8,627 bases of DNA, from NCBI GenBank assembly GCA_028293305.1, contig JAQGPD010000400.1:1-8627 (forward strand), read 5' to 3'. The DNA comes from Verrucomicrobiales bacterium. GTDB lineage: Bacteria; Verrucomicrobiota; Verrucomicrobiia; Verrucomicrobiales; V1-33. Of the stretch, positions 1 to 5,108 are shown in pieces. Every line of letters starts with the position of its first letter. Within the stretch, counting starts at the first letter, position 1. The notes beneath the pieces were generated by a model. It worked only from the letters and a program-made list of their open reading frames with translations, did not search any database and was not told the origin of the DNA. The translations under genes were made by a program, and so were the position numbers.

Positions 1-1
1 A

Positions 2-46
2 GGGGAAAAGGGACAGAAGGGACAAAAAGGACGGAAGGGACGGACG
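2..46. repeat. Degenerate 9-bp tandem array upstream of fmt
   Basis: Five 9-base units lie in perfect register: 2-10 GGGGAAAAG, 11-19 GGACAGAAG, 20-28 GGACAAAAA, 29-37 GGACGGAAG and 38-46 GGACGGACG. The core is GGACRRAAG. The array may start before the window. The following bases (47-117) are G-rich and show no gene. A related 9-bp unit occurs in the opposite orientation downstream of fmt (1203-1256). Confidence 0.7.
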
Positions 47-117
47 GCTGTGGGGGCGCGGGGGTGGGTTCCGGGGGCGGTGCAGGTGCGCTTGCCGGGG
101 GCGGGGGAATCCGCGAT

Positions 118-123
118 GGAGGG
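118..123 (+). promoter_or_regulatory. Ribosome binding site that fixes the fmt start
   Basis: GGAGGGG begins at 118 and ends just before the ATG at 127. This is the only good Shine-Dalgarno match in front of a + strand gene in the window. It supports the ATG at 127 over the in-frame ATG at 64, whose extra 21 residues are Gly/Ala-rich and unlike the family. Confidence 0.6.
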
Positions 124-126
124 GTT

Positions 127-1077
127 ATGCGACCCAGAACTCTTTTTTTCGGCACCGGGGATATTGCGGTGCCTTCGTTGGCCGGATTGTTGGAGAATCC
201 GGCGGTGGAGGTGATAGGATTGTTGTGCCAGCCTGACAAACCGGTGGGGCGGAAACAGATCCTGACGCCGCCGCCGACGAAGGTTTTGGCGCTGGAACGC
301 GGCATTCCCGTCTATCAACCTGAGCGGTTGCGCGGGGCGGTGGATTTGGTGGCGGGGCTGGGGGCGGAGTTGATAGTCGTGATGGCTTATGGGCAGATCA
401 TTCCGCAGTCGGTGCTGGATTTGCCGCGGCTGGGATGCTGGAATCTGCATGCGTCTCTCCTGCCGCGGCATCGGGGTGCGGCGCCGGTGCAGGCGGCGAT
501 TTTGGAGGGGGATGCGGAGAGCGGGATCACGGTGATGGCGGTGGAGGCGGGATTGGATAGTGGGCCGATGCTGCATCATGAAAAAATCACCCTGGCGGCG
601 GACGAGACCGGGGAGACTTTGCATGATCGGTTGGCGCTTTTGGCCCCGGTGGCGCTGGCGGCGGCGCTGCCCGCGATTTTGTCAGGACGGCCGGAGGTGT
701 CGCCGCAAAATCCGGCGGAGGCGACGCATATTGGAAAACTGGACCGCTCGCACGGGGTGTTCGATTGGACGCGGAGCGCGCAGGAATTGGGCCGGCGCAT
801 CCGGGCGTTTCATCCGTGGCCGGGGACTTCCAGCGTGTTGCCGGATGGCACGGTGGTGAAAATTTTTCCGCCGGTTTCTGTCAGGGAGGAAAGCAGTGGA
901 TGCCCGCTGCCGGGGACACTGATCCAAGCCGGGCCTGACGAACTTTTATTCGCGACCGGGGATGGCATCCTGGGAATTTCCGAAATCCAACTGCCCGGAG
1001 CGAGACGCATGAAAATCCGGGATCACCTCGCGGGACATGTCAGGCAAACAGGCGAGCGGTGGGGCGCTGGTGGTTAG
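127..1077 (+). CDS. fmt: Methionyl-tRNA formyltransferase
   Basis: This enzyme transfers a formyl group from 10-formyltetrahydrofolate to the amino group of Met-tRNA(fMet) in the cytoplasm, producing the bacterial initiator tRNA. The product is 316 residues, the normal family length. The N-terminal formyltransferase domain (about 1-200) begins with the beta-strand RTLFFGTGDIAVPSL. It carries NLHASLLPRHRGAAP at 107-120, which holds the catalytic Asn107 and His109, and AGLDSGPML at 141-149 with catalytic Asp144. The C-terminal tRNA-binding domain starts near KLDRSHGVFDW (204-214), followed by RIRAFHPWPGT. The start at 127 is chosen from the family N-terminus and the GGAGG just upstream. The usual partner def (peptide deformylase) is not visible in the 126 bases upstream. 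The gene converges on the toxin-antitoxin operon downstream. Confidence 0.97.
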   Translation: MRPRTLFFGTGDIAVPSLAGLLENPAVEVIGLLCQPDKPVGRKQILTPPPTKVLALERGIPVYQPERLRGAVDLVAGLGAELIVVMAYGQIIPQSVLDLPRLGCWNLHASLLPRHRGAAPVQAAILEGDAESGITVMAVEAGLDSGPMLHHEKITLAADETGETLHDRLALLAPVALAAALPAILSGRPEVSPQNPAEATHIGKLDRSHGVFDWTRSAQELGRRIRAFHPWPGTSSVLPDGTVVKIFPPVSVREESSGCPLPGTLIQAGPDELLFATGDGILGISEIQLPGARRMKIRDHLAGHVRQTGERWGAGG

Positions 1078-1122
1078 GGCTGGGCGGTGGAATGGGAACA
1101 AGAAACAAGGAATAGGAGGATT

Positions 1123-1154
1123 GGCCACAAAGTTCACAGAGAAACACAAAAAGG
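1123..1154. repeat. CACAAAG-type low-complexity repeat
   Basis: This tract is built of CACA-centred units: CACAAAGTT at 1126, CACAGAGAA at 1135 and CACAAAAAG at 1145. On the - strand it reads as the pseudo-peptide ALFVFLCELCGQ. From memory, short repeats of this kind are scattered between genes in many environmental bacterial genomes and give rise to spurious protein predictions. I see no gene here. Confidence 0.5.
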
Positions 1155-1201
1155 GCTAGGCTGGAAGGAGGGCGGTGTGGGCGACATGGGCGGCGCGCGG
1201 G

Positions 1202-1240
1202 AATAGGTCCTATAAGTCTTATAGGTCCTATTTTTCTTAT
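1202..1240 (+). terminator. Hairpin with T-rich tail between convergent genes
   Basis: Bases 1202-1216 and 1218-1232 form a near-perfect inverted repeat around T1217. All positions pair except 1208/1226. The hairpin is followed by TTTTCTTATTTTTC. It lies between fmt (+) and the toxin gene (-), where a terminator is expected. The stem is AT-rich and is itself built from the first three 9-bp repeat units, so termination may be a by-product of the repeat. Confidence 0.4.
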
Positions 1241-1256
1241 TTTTCTTATTTGTCCT
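1203..1256. repeat. 9-bp tandem array between fmt and the toxin gene
   Basis: Six 9-base units sit in perfect register: ATAGGTCCT, ATAAGTCTT, ATAGGTCCT, ATTTTTCTT, ATTTTTCTT and ATTTGTCCT (consensus ATWNKTCYT). A weaker seventh unit (AAGCGGCCT) may follow at 1257-1265. The reverse complement (AGGACAAAT, AGGACCTAT) resembles the GGACRRAAG unit at 2-46. Together with the CACAAAG tract it fills most of the 1078-1308 spacer, in which I see no gene. Confidence 0.75.
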
Positions 1257-1308
1257 AAGCGGCCTATCACAGCAGTGACATGGGGCGTAAACGCTTTGCG
1301 GCGGTATT

Positions 1309-1785
1309 TCAGATAAGTCTGGAGTCGAAGGAAAATGGGGTGGGTTTTCCTATCTTTATTTTCTTAAAGTCAGGATGCAGGGGATTGAGCAGATAATTCA
1401 GCTCTCCGGGGATGATGGCGCTGGGGACGGCCAGCACGGCGGAGCGCGCCTGCAATGCCCACAGGCCGCCGATGTTTTGAGTGGCGGGCGGAGGCGGCTC
1501 CACGGTCCATTCGGCCGGTAAAGCCGCCTCGGGCAATGTCTCAACCCATTGATCCTCAAGCTCCACGGAGATGACAGAGAACCTGAATTCCACTGGCGGG
1601 ACCAAGTGCACGAGCGTTTCCAATGCGGCCAGGGAAACCGTGCCGCTTGTGTAAACCATGGGAATGCCGCGCGGATTCCATCGGCCGCCGAAAAGCCGGG
1701 CTCCCTCGCCGTCAAAGGCGGTGGAGGCGTGCTTTTCCTTCACGATGCGCCATGCCCGTGCCATGCGCTCAGGAGTAAACACCAT
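1309..1785 (-). CDS. RES-domain toxin (NAD+-degrading family) of a type II toxin-antitoxin system
   Basis: This small RES-domain protein has about 158 residues. Characterised RES toxins (MbcT type and relatives) consume NAD+ and stop growth unless neutralised by an Xre-type antitoxin. Counting from the ATG at 1785, it shows RAWRI near 10-14, GEGARLFGGRWNPRG near 27-40, VYTSGTVSLAALETLVH near 44-60 and VPSAIIPGELNYLLNPLHPDF near 120-140, ending in a typical FSFDSRL tail. The conserved Arg, Tyr, Glu and Ser positions of the family all appear present, so it looks intact. The ATG at 1785 overlaps the antitoxin gene by 17 bases. A TTG at 1791 would add two residues, and an ATG at 1764 would remove the overlap but shorten the N-terminus. 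No Shine-Dalgarno is visible, so expression is probably coupled to translation of the antitoxin. Confidence 0.92.
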   Translation of the reverse strand: MVFTPERMARAWRIVKEKHASTAFDGEGARLFGGRWNPRGIPMVYTSGTVSLAALETLVHLVPPVEFRFSVISVELEDQWVETLPEAALPAEWTVEPPPPATQNIGGLWALQARSAVLAVPSAIIPGELNYLLNPLHPDFKKIKIGKPTPFSFDSRLI

Positions 1786-2296
1786 ATTCAATGCGGCCCA
1801 GCAGGTCCTCGACTTCGCGCGCGCCTACTTCGGTGTCCGCGTAGGCGAGGGGGACCTCGCCGCCGAGTCCGGTTTGCGGGGAATTCAGCCAGCGGCGCGC
1901 GTGGACCAGCGACTCCATGACGACCGTCGCCCGGCCCAGGAGCCGCGCAAACCGCGCCACGCGGTCTGACTCGGCGGTGTCAAGGCGGCCGGTGGATTGC
2001 CGGCGGTGCCAGGTCGCTTTGGAGATCCCCAGAAGAGGCGAAAGCCGGTCCATGGGCAGGTCCAGGTTTTCGCGCAGCTCCTCCACTTCCTGGACCGGTA
2101 GGCCGGCTTTTATTTTTTTAAGAAGCGCCGCGGGAGTGAAAAGCGCGGAATCCTTTCTGCCTTCGAGGCCAAAAATCCAATAGTGCACCAGACTCCGGTT
2201 TCGGCTCCCGGACTGGGCGGACGCCGTTTTTTTCAAAGGCGGGGCCGTCCTGACGGGCGGGGCGCCGGGCGCGGGAGTAGTGGCGGCTTTTACCAT
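1769..2296 (-). CDS. Xre/MbcA/ParS-type antitoxin (DUF2384), cognate to the RES toxin
   Basis: The 175-residue DNA-binding antitoxin is expected to bind and block the RES toxin and to repress its own operon. Residues 1-35 are a basic, Ala/Pro-rich extension. Residues 52-80 are helical. A helix-turn-helix covers about 82-120 (LSPLLGISKATWHRRQ, then the family-typical GRLDTAESDRVARFARLL). The C-terminal toxin-binding domain (about 121-175) has HARRWLNSPQTGLGGEVPL and ends in EDLLGRIEYGVYS, a close match to the family ending. The frame is open upstream to 2527, but the ATG at 2296 is preferred. It yields the family-sized protein and lies directly downstream of a good promoter. The gene precedes and overlaps the toxin gene, the usual order for Xre-RES pairs. 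The N-terminal extension is unlike anything I recognise. Confidence 0.92.
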   Translation of the reverse strand: MVKAATTPAPGAPPVRTAPPLKKTASAQSGSRNRSLVHYWIFGLEGRKDSALFTPAALLKKIKAGLPVQEVEELRENLDLPMDRLSPLLGISKATWHRRQSTGRLDTAESDRVARFARLLGRATVVMESLVHARRWLNSPQTGLGGEVPLAYADTEVGAREVEDLLGRIEYGVYS

Positions 2297-2305
2297 ATGA
2301 GACGG

Positions 2306-2334
2306 AAAATAGTTGCAAATGGACCTGAGGTCAA
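2306..2334 (-). promoter_or_regulatory. Sigma70-like promoter of the toxin-antitoxin operon
   Basis: On the - strand, TTGACC (2334-2329) is separated by exactly 17 bases from TATTTT (2311-2306). A start about 7 bases past the -10 box would fall near 2299, only a few bases before the antitoxin ATG at 2296. The transcript would be leaderless or nearly so, which fits the absence of a Shine-Dalgarno. Confidence 0.6.
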
Positions 2335-2336
2335 TT
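2318..2336. promoter_or_regulatory. Imperfect palindrome, candidate operator for antitoxin autoregulation
   Basis: AATGGACCTGAGGTCAATT is an inverted repeat with 9-base arms around G2327. Eight of nine pairs match, and the inner GACCT/AGGTC arms are perfect. It covers the -35 box and most of the spacer of the antitoxin promoter, so a bound helix-turn-helix protein would block RNA polymerase. Confidence 0.55.
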
Positions 2337-2410
2337 CCCCATTTTTCAGCGGTTCCGCCACGGCCTGCGCCCGCATCCGCCCTGATTACCGACCACGTCC
2401 GGCGGGTGCA

Positions 2411-2433
2411 CCGACCGCTTGCCCTGCGGTTGG
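2411..2433 (+). other. Stem-loop in the trpA leader
   Basis: CCGACCGC (2411-2418) pairs with GCGGTTGG (2426-2433), giving an 8-bp stem with one G-U pair and a 7-base loop. It lies 18 bases upstream of the terminator-like hairpin and may be part of the same leader structure. Confidence 0.35.
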
Positions 2434-2451
2434 GGCGGGGTAGGGGTGTGG

Positions 2452-2474
2452 TCCGCCAAGGGGCGGATTTTTTT
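2452..2474 (+). terminator. Intrinsic terminator hairpin abutting the trpA start codon (candidate attenuator)
   Basis: TCCGCC (2452-2457), loop AAGG, GGCGGA (2462-2467) and seven T's (2468-2474) form a canonical Rho-independent terminator on the + strand. The ATG of trpA begins at the next base. No + strand gene ends upstream, since the neighbour is the divergent antitoxin. The hairpin therefore more likely controls trpA than ends another transcript. A competing helix pairs GGCGGG (2434-2439) with TCCGCC (2452-2457) and would disrupt the terminator. The hairpin also hides the only purine-rich stretch (AAGGGG, 2458-2463) that could serve as a ribosome binding site. Confidence 0.55.
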
Positions 2475-3281
2475 ATGGCTTCCCGTTTGGACACTACTTT
2501 CGCCGCGTTGCGGCAGTCGGGCCGCAAGGCATTTGTGGCGTATATCTGCGCCGGGGATCCGACGTTGGAGGAGACGCTGGATCATGTCAGGACGCTGGTC
2601 GCCTGCGGGGTGGATGTGATCGAGCTGGGGCTTCCGTTTTCGGACCCGTTGGCGGATGGCATTGTGAACCAGATGGCGGCCGGGCGGGCCTTGGCGGCGG
2701 GGGCGGACATGCATGGGGTCATGCGGCTGATCCGGCGGATCCGGGAGGAGACGGAGGTGCCGCTGGTGCTTTTCACCTATCTGAATCCCGTCTATGCGTA
2801 TGGTTTTGAAAAATTCCACGTCGATGCCGCGGAGGCGGGTGCTGACGGGGTTTTGCTATTGGATTTGCCGCCGGATGAGGCGGGACTGAATGCGGAGCTG
2901 GAACATGGCGAGCGTTTGCAAAGGATTTGCCTCATCGCGCCGACGACGCCGCCGGACCGCATCCACACCCTGGCCCGCGCGGCTCAGGGTTTTATTTATT
3001 ACATTTCCCGCGAGGGGGTGACGGGCGCGCAGACCACTCTGGCGACGAATATCGCGAGCCAGGTGCAGGTCATCAAAGCGTCCGGAACCACGGTGCCGGT
3101 GTGCGTCGGGTTCGGCATTTCCACGCCCGAGCAGGCGCGGGAAGTCGCGGTTTCCGCGGACGGCGTGGTGGTGGGCAGCGCGATCGTGAAGATCATTCAA
3201 ACCTATGGCGGCACGGCGTCCGCGCAGGCGGAGCTGGCGGCTTTTGTGAAACCGCTTGTTGAGGCCGTGAAGTCCGTTTAA
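2475..3281 (+). CDS. trpA: Tryptophan synthase alpha subunit
   Basis: TrpA cleaves indole-3-glycerol phosphate to indole and glyceraldehyde 3-phosphate, and passes indole to the TrpB subunit. The product is a 268-residue TIM barrel, the usual length. AYICAGDPTLEETL (22-35) is followed by VIELGLPFSDPLADG (48-62), where Glu50 and Asp61 match the two catalytic acids of the family. Later come YYISREGVTGAQ (the mobile-loop region), VCVGFGISTPEQA and GVVVGSAIVKII, the last two forming the phosphate-binding end of the barrel. The frame is open back to 2313, but that part is Pro/Arg-rich and unlike TrpA, so the ATG at 2475 is chosen. trpB is not in the window: the upstream neighbour is the divergent toxin-antitoxin operon. 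dapF follows after 43 bases. A terminator-like hairpin lies directly before the start. Confidence 0.97.
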   Translation: MASRLDTTFAALRQSGRKAFVAYICAGDPTLEETLDHVRTLVACGVDVIELGLPFSDPLADGIVNQMAAGRALAAGADMHGVMRLIRRIREETEVPLVLFTYLNPVYAYGFEKFHVDAAEAGADGVLLLDLPPDEAGLNAELEHGERLQRICLIAPTTPPDRIHTLARAAQGFIYYISREGVTGAQTTLATNIASQVQVIKASGTTVPVCVGFGISTPEQAREVAVSADGVVVGSAIVKIIQTYGGTASAQAELAAFVKPLVEAVKSV

Positions 3282-3324
3282 TCCGGATTGAAAATCAGTT
3301 TATCAGCTTGTCACTTTAGTCAGC

Positions 3325-4134
3325 ATGGAGATCAACTTTTGGAAAATGAACGGCGCGGGAAATGACTTCGTGGTCATCGACAACCGCGACCGCAAGTATG
3401 CCCTGAGCGGCGGTGAAATCGCGCGTCTGTGCGACCGCCACCGCGGCGTGGGCGCGGATGGATTGCTGGCCGTGGAGCCTGCGGAACAAGGCGCGGATTA
3501 CCGGATGCGTTATTACAATGCCGACGGCGGCGAGGCGGAAATGTGCGGCAATGGCGCGCGCTGCTTCGGCAGGTTCGCGAATTTCCTGAACGGTTTTTCC
3601 CTGGAGAAAGTCAGCTTCGAAACCCCTGCGGGAGTCATCGGCGCGAGCTTCCAGGGCGACAATGTGCAGATCCGCATGAGCGAGCCCTTCGGTCTGGAAC
3701 AGGACCTGACGCTGCATGCCGCGGATGAGCATTTGGAGGTGCATTTCATCAATACCGGCGTGCCGCACGCGGTCGTGTTTGTGGGCGACATCGCGGAAGT
3801 GCCCGTCAAGGAATGGGGCGCGGCATTGCGTTATCACGAGCACTTCGCGCCCAAAGGAACGAACGCCAACTTCGTCCATCGCCTGGGCGCCAGCCACATC
3901 GCCATTCGCACCTACGAGCGCGGCGTGGAGGATGAAACCCTGGCCTGCGGCACCGGCACCGTCGCCTGCGCGATCCTGCATCACCTCCGCACCGGCCATC
4001 CCGCGCCGATCCTCGTGGAGGTGCGCAGTGGCGACACGCTGGAGATCAATTTCACCAAGGAAGGCGACACCTTTAAAAACGTCACCCTCACCGGCCCGGC
4101 CGAGATCGTGTTCCAAGGCAAGCTGGAACTCTAA
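3325..4134 (+). CDS. dapF: Diaminopimelate epimerase
   Basis: DapF interconverts LL- and meso-diaminopimelate in the cytoplasm, supplying the peptidoglycan cross-linking amino acid and the precursor of lysine. The product is 269 residues, a normal length. The N-terminus has FWKMNGAGNDFVVIDNR (5-21). The first catalytic cysteine, Cys74, lies in EMCGNGARC (72-80), and the second, Cys208, in ETLACGTGTVAC (204-215). GVGADGLLAVEP, INTGVPHAVVFV and KGTNANFV are further family signatures. Both halves of the duplicated fold are complete. The ATG at 3325 gives the family N-terminus, but no Shine-Dalgarno is visible. The 43-base gap from trpA and the 67-base gap to dapA suggest co-transcription, although I found no clear internal promoter or terminator. 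Confidence 0.97.
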   Translation: MEINFWKMNGAGNDFVVIDNRDRKYALSGGEIARLCDRHRGVGADGLLAVEPAEQGADYRMRYYNADGGEAEMCGNGARCFGRFANFLNGFSLEKVSFETPAGVIGASFQGDNVQIRMSEPFGLEQDLTLHAADEHLEVHFINTGVPHAVVFVGDIAEVPVKEWGAALRYHEHFAPKGTNANFVHRLGASHIAIRTYERGVEDETLACGTGTVACAILHHLRTGHPAPILVEVRSGDTLEINFTKEGDTFKNVTLTGPAEIVFQGKLEL

Positions 4135-4201
4135 AGTCCCGGCGCGCCATCCGGTTTTTCCTATCATTCACCTGACAACTTTCCCAAACTAAATCCATTC
4201 C

Positions 4202-5083
4202 ATGTATCGCGGCACCTTCACAGCGCTGGTCACCCCTTTTTTTCCTGACGGATCCTTTGACGAGGCTTCCTACCGCCGGTTGATCGATTTCCAATTCTCC
4301 AACGGCGTCACCGGCATCGTCCCCGTGGGCACGACCGGGGAATCGCCCACGCTTTCCTATGAGGAGCACAAGCAGGTGATCCGCGTGGCCGTGGAAGCGG
4401 CGGCGGGACGCGGACCGGTCATCGGCGGCACGGGAGCCAACAGCACGGACGAAGCCATCGAGCTGACCGCCTCCGCGGAAGCTGCCGGCTGTGAAGCGGT
4501 GCTGCAGGTGGCGCCTTATTATAACAAACCCTCCGCCGAGGGATTGTTCCAACATTTCAAAGCGGTGGCGGACAGCACGCGTTGCAAAATCATTCTTTAC
4601 AGCGTGCCCGGCCGATGCGGGATCGACATTCCCGTGGAGGTCACCGTGCGCCTCGCGGCGGCTTGCTCTAACATCGTTTCCATCAAGGAAGCAGGCGGCA
4701 GCGTGGAACGTGTGAATCAGTTGATGGCGGCCGTGCCGGAAGGATTCACCGTTTTGAGCGGCGATGACTCCCTGACACTTCCGTTCATTTCCGTGGGCGC
4801 CACGGGCGTGATCAGTGTGGCTTCCAATGTGATCCCGCGCCAGATGAGCGATTTGGTGAATGCGGCGCTGGCCGACAATCTGCCGGAGGCGCGCGCGCTG
4901 CACCGCAAACACTATCCGCTATTGAGCACCCTCATGAAGCTGGACAGCAATCCCGTTCCTATCAAGGCGGCGATGGCTCTGGCCGGGCACATGCAGGGCG
5001 GTCTGCGCCTTCCGATGACTTCCATGGGGCAGGATAAAATCGAGGAACTCCGCGCCGTGATGGCCGGATTGAACGTGATCTAA
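4202..5083 (+). CDS. dapA: 4-hydroxy-tetrahydrodipicolinate synthase
   Basis: DapA condenses pyruvate with aspartate semialdehyde in the first committed step of the diaminopimelate/lysine pathway. The product is 293 residues, the usual length. It has the TIM-barrel start GTFTALVTPF, the GTTGE motif (43-47) with the Thr44-Thr45 proton relay, and YYNKP with the relay Tyr107. YSVPGR (133-138) provides the arginine that binds the substrate carboxylate, and IVSIKEAGG supplies the Schiff-base Lys162. The pathway partner dapF lies directly upstream. dapB and an aminotransferase (dapL or the dapC/D/E genes) are not in the window. There is no Shine-Dalgarno at the ATG. The stop codon lies inside one copy of a 12-bp direct repeat whose second copy contains the start of the next gene. 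Confidence 0.97.
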   Translation: MYRGTFTALVTPFFPDGSFDEASYRRLIDFQFSNGVTGIVPVGTTGESPTLSYEEHKQVIRVAVEAAAGRGPVIGGTGANSTDEAIELTASAEAAGCEAVLQVAPYYNKPSAEGLFQHFKAVADSTRCKIILYSVPGRCGIDIPVEVTVRLAAACSNIVSIKEAGGSVERVNQLMAAVPEGFTVLSGDDSLTLPFISVGATGVISVASNVIPRQMSDLVNAALADNLPEARALHRKHYPLLSTLMKLDSNPVPIKAAMALAGHMQGGLRLPMTSMGQDKIEELRAVMAGLNVI

Positions 5084-5108
5084 CCATGTCCATGACCTAA
5101 CCATGTCC
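5080..5108 (+). repeat. 12-bp direct repeat across the dapA end and the next gene start
   Basis: CTAACCATGTCC occurs at 5080-5091 and again at 5097-5108. The first copy holds the dapA stop codon and an ATG (5086). The second holds the ATG of the next gene (5103). The first ATG opens a four-codon frame (Met-Ser-Met-Thr) that stops at 5100, two bases before the real start. This looks like a small tandem duplication of the junction. Confidence 0.75.

Noticed and set aside
64..126. Upstream in-frame start for fmt at 64
   Set aside because: It adds 21 Gly/Ala-rich residues foreign to the family, while the ATG at 127 has a good ribosome binding site and the family N-terminus.
1040..1270. A 76-codon - strand frame reading IRKIRKIGPIRLIGPI
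   Set aside because: The peptide is the translation of the 9-bp and CACAAAG repeats and is not a gene.
2400..2474. A T-box riboswitch in front of trpA, suggested by AGGGGTGTGGTCCGCC
   Set aside because: In a T-box the terminator arm lies downstream of the conserved motif, whereas here the motif-like bases are part of the terminator itself. The spacer also leaves little room for a specifier stem.
3288..3320. A promoter for dapF from TTGAAA in the trpA-dapF gap
   Set aside because: No acceptable -10 box lies 16-18 bases downstream. The nearest TTTAGT is about 21 bases away.
3316..4167. A 283-codon open frame on the - strand opposite dapF
   Set aside because: It mirrors the whole dapF gene, its protein is low in family-like motifs, and dapF on the other strand has all catalytic residues. 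It is a shadow of GC-rich coding sequence.
4088..4912. A 274-codon open frame on the - strand opposite dapA
   Set aside because: It is antisense to an unmistakable dapA, is rich in His and Arg, and has no recognisable domain.
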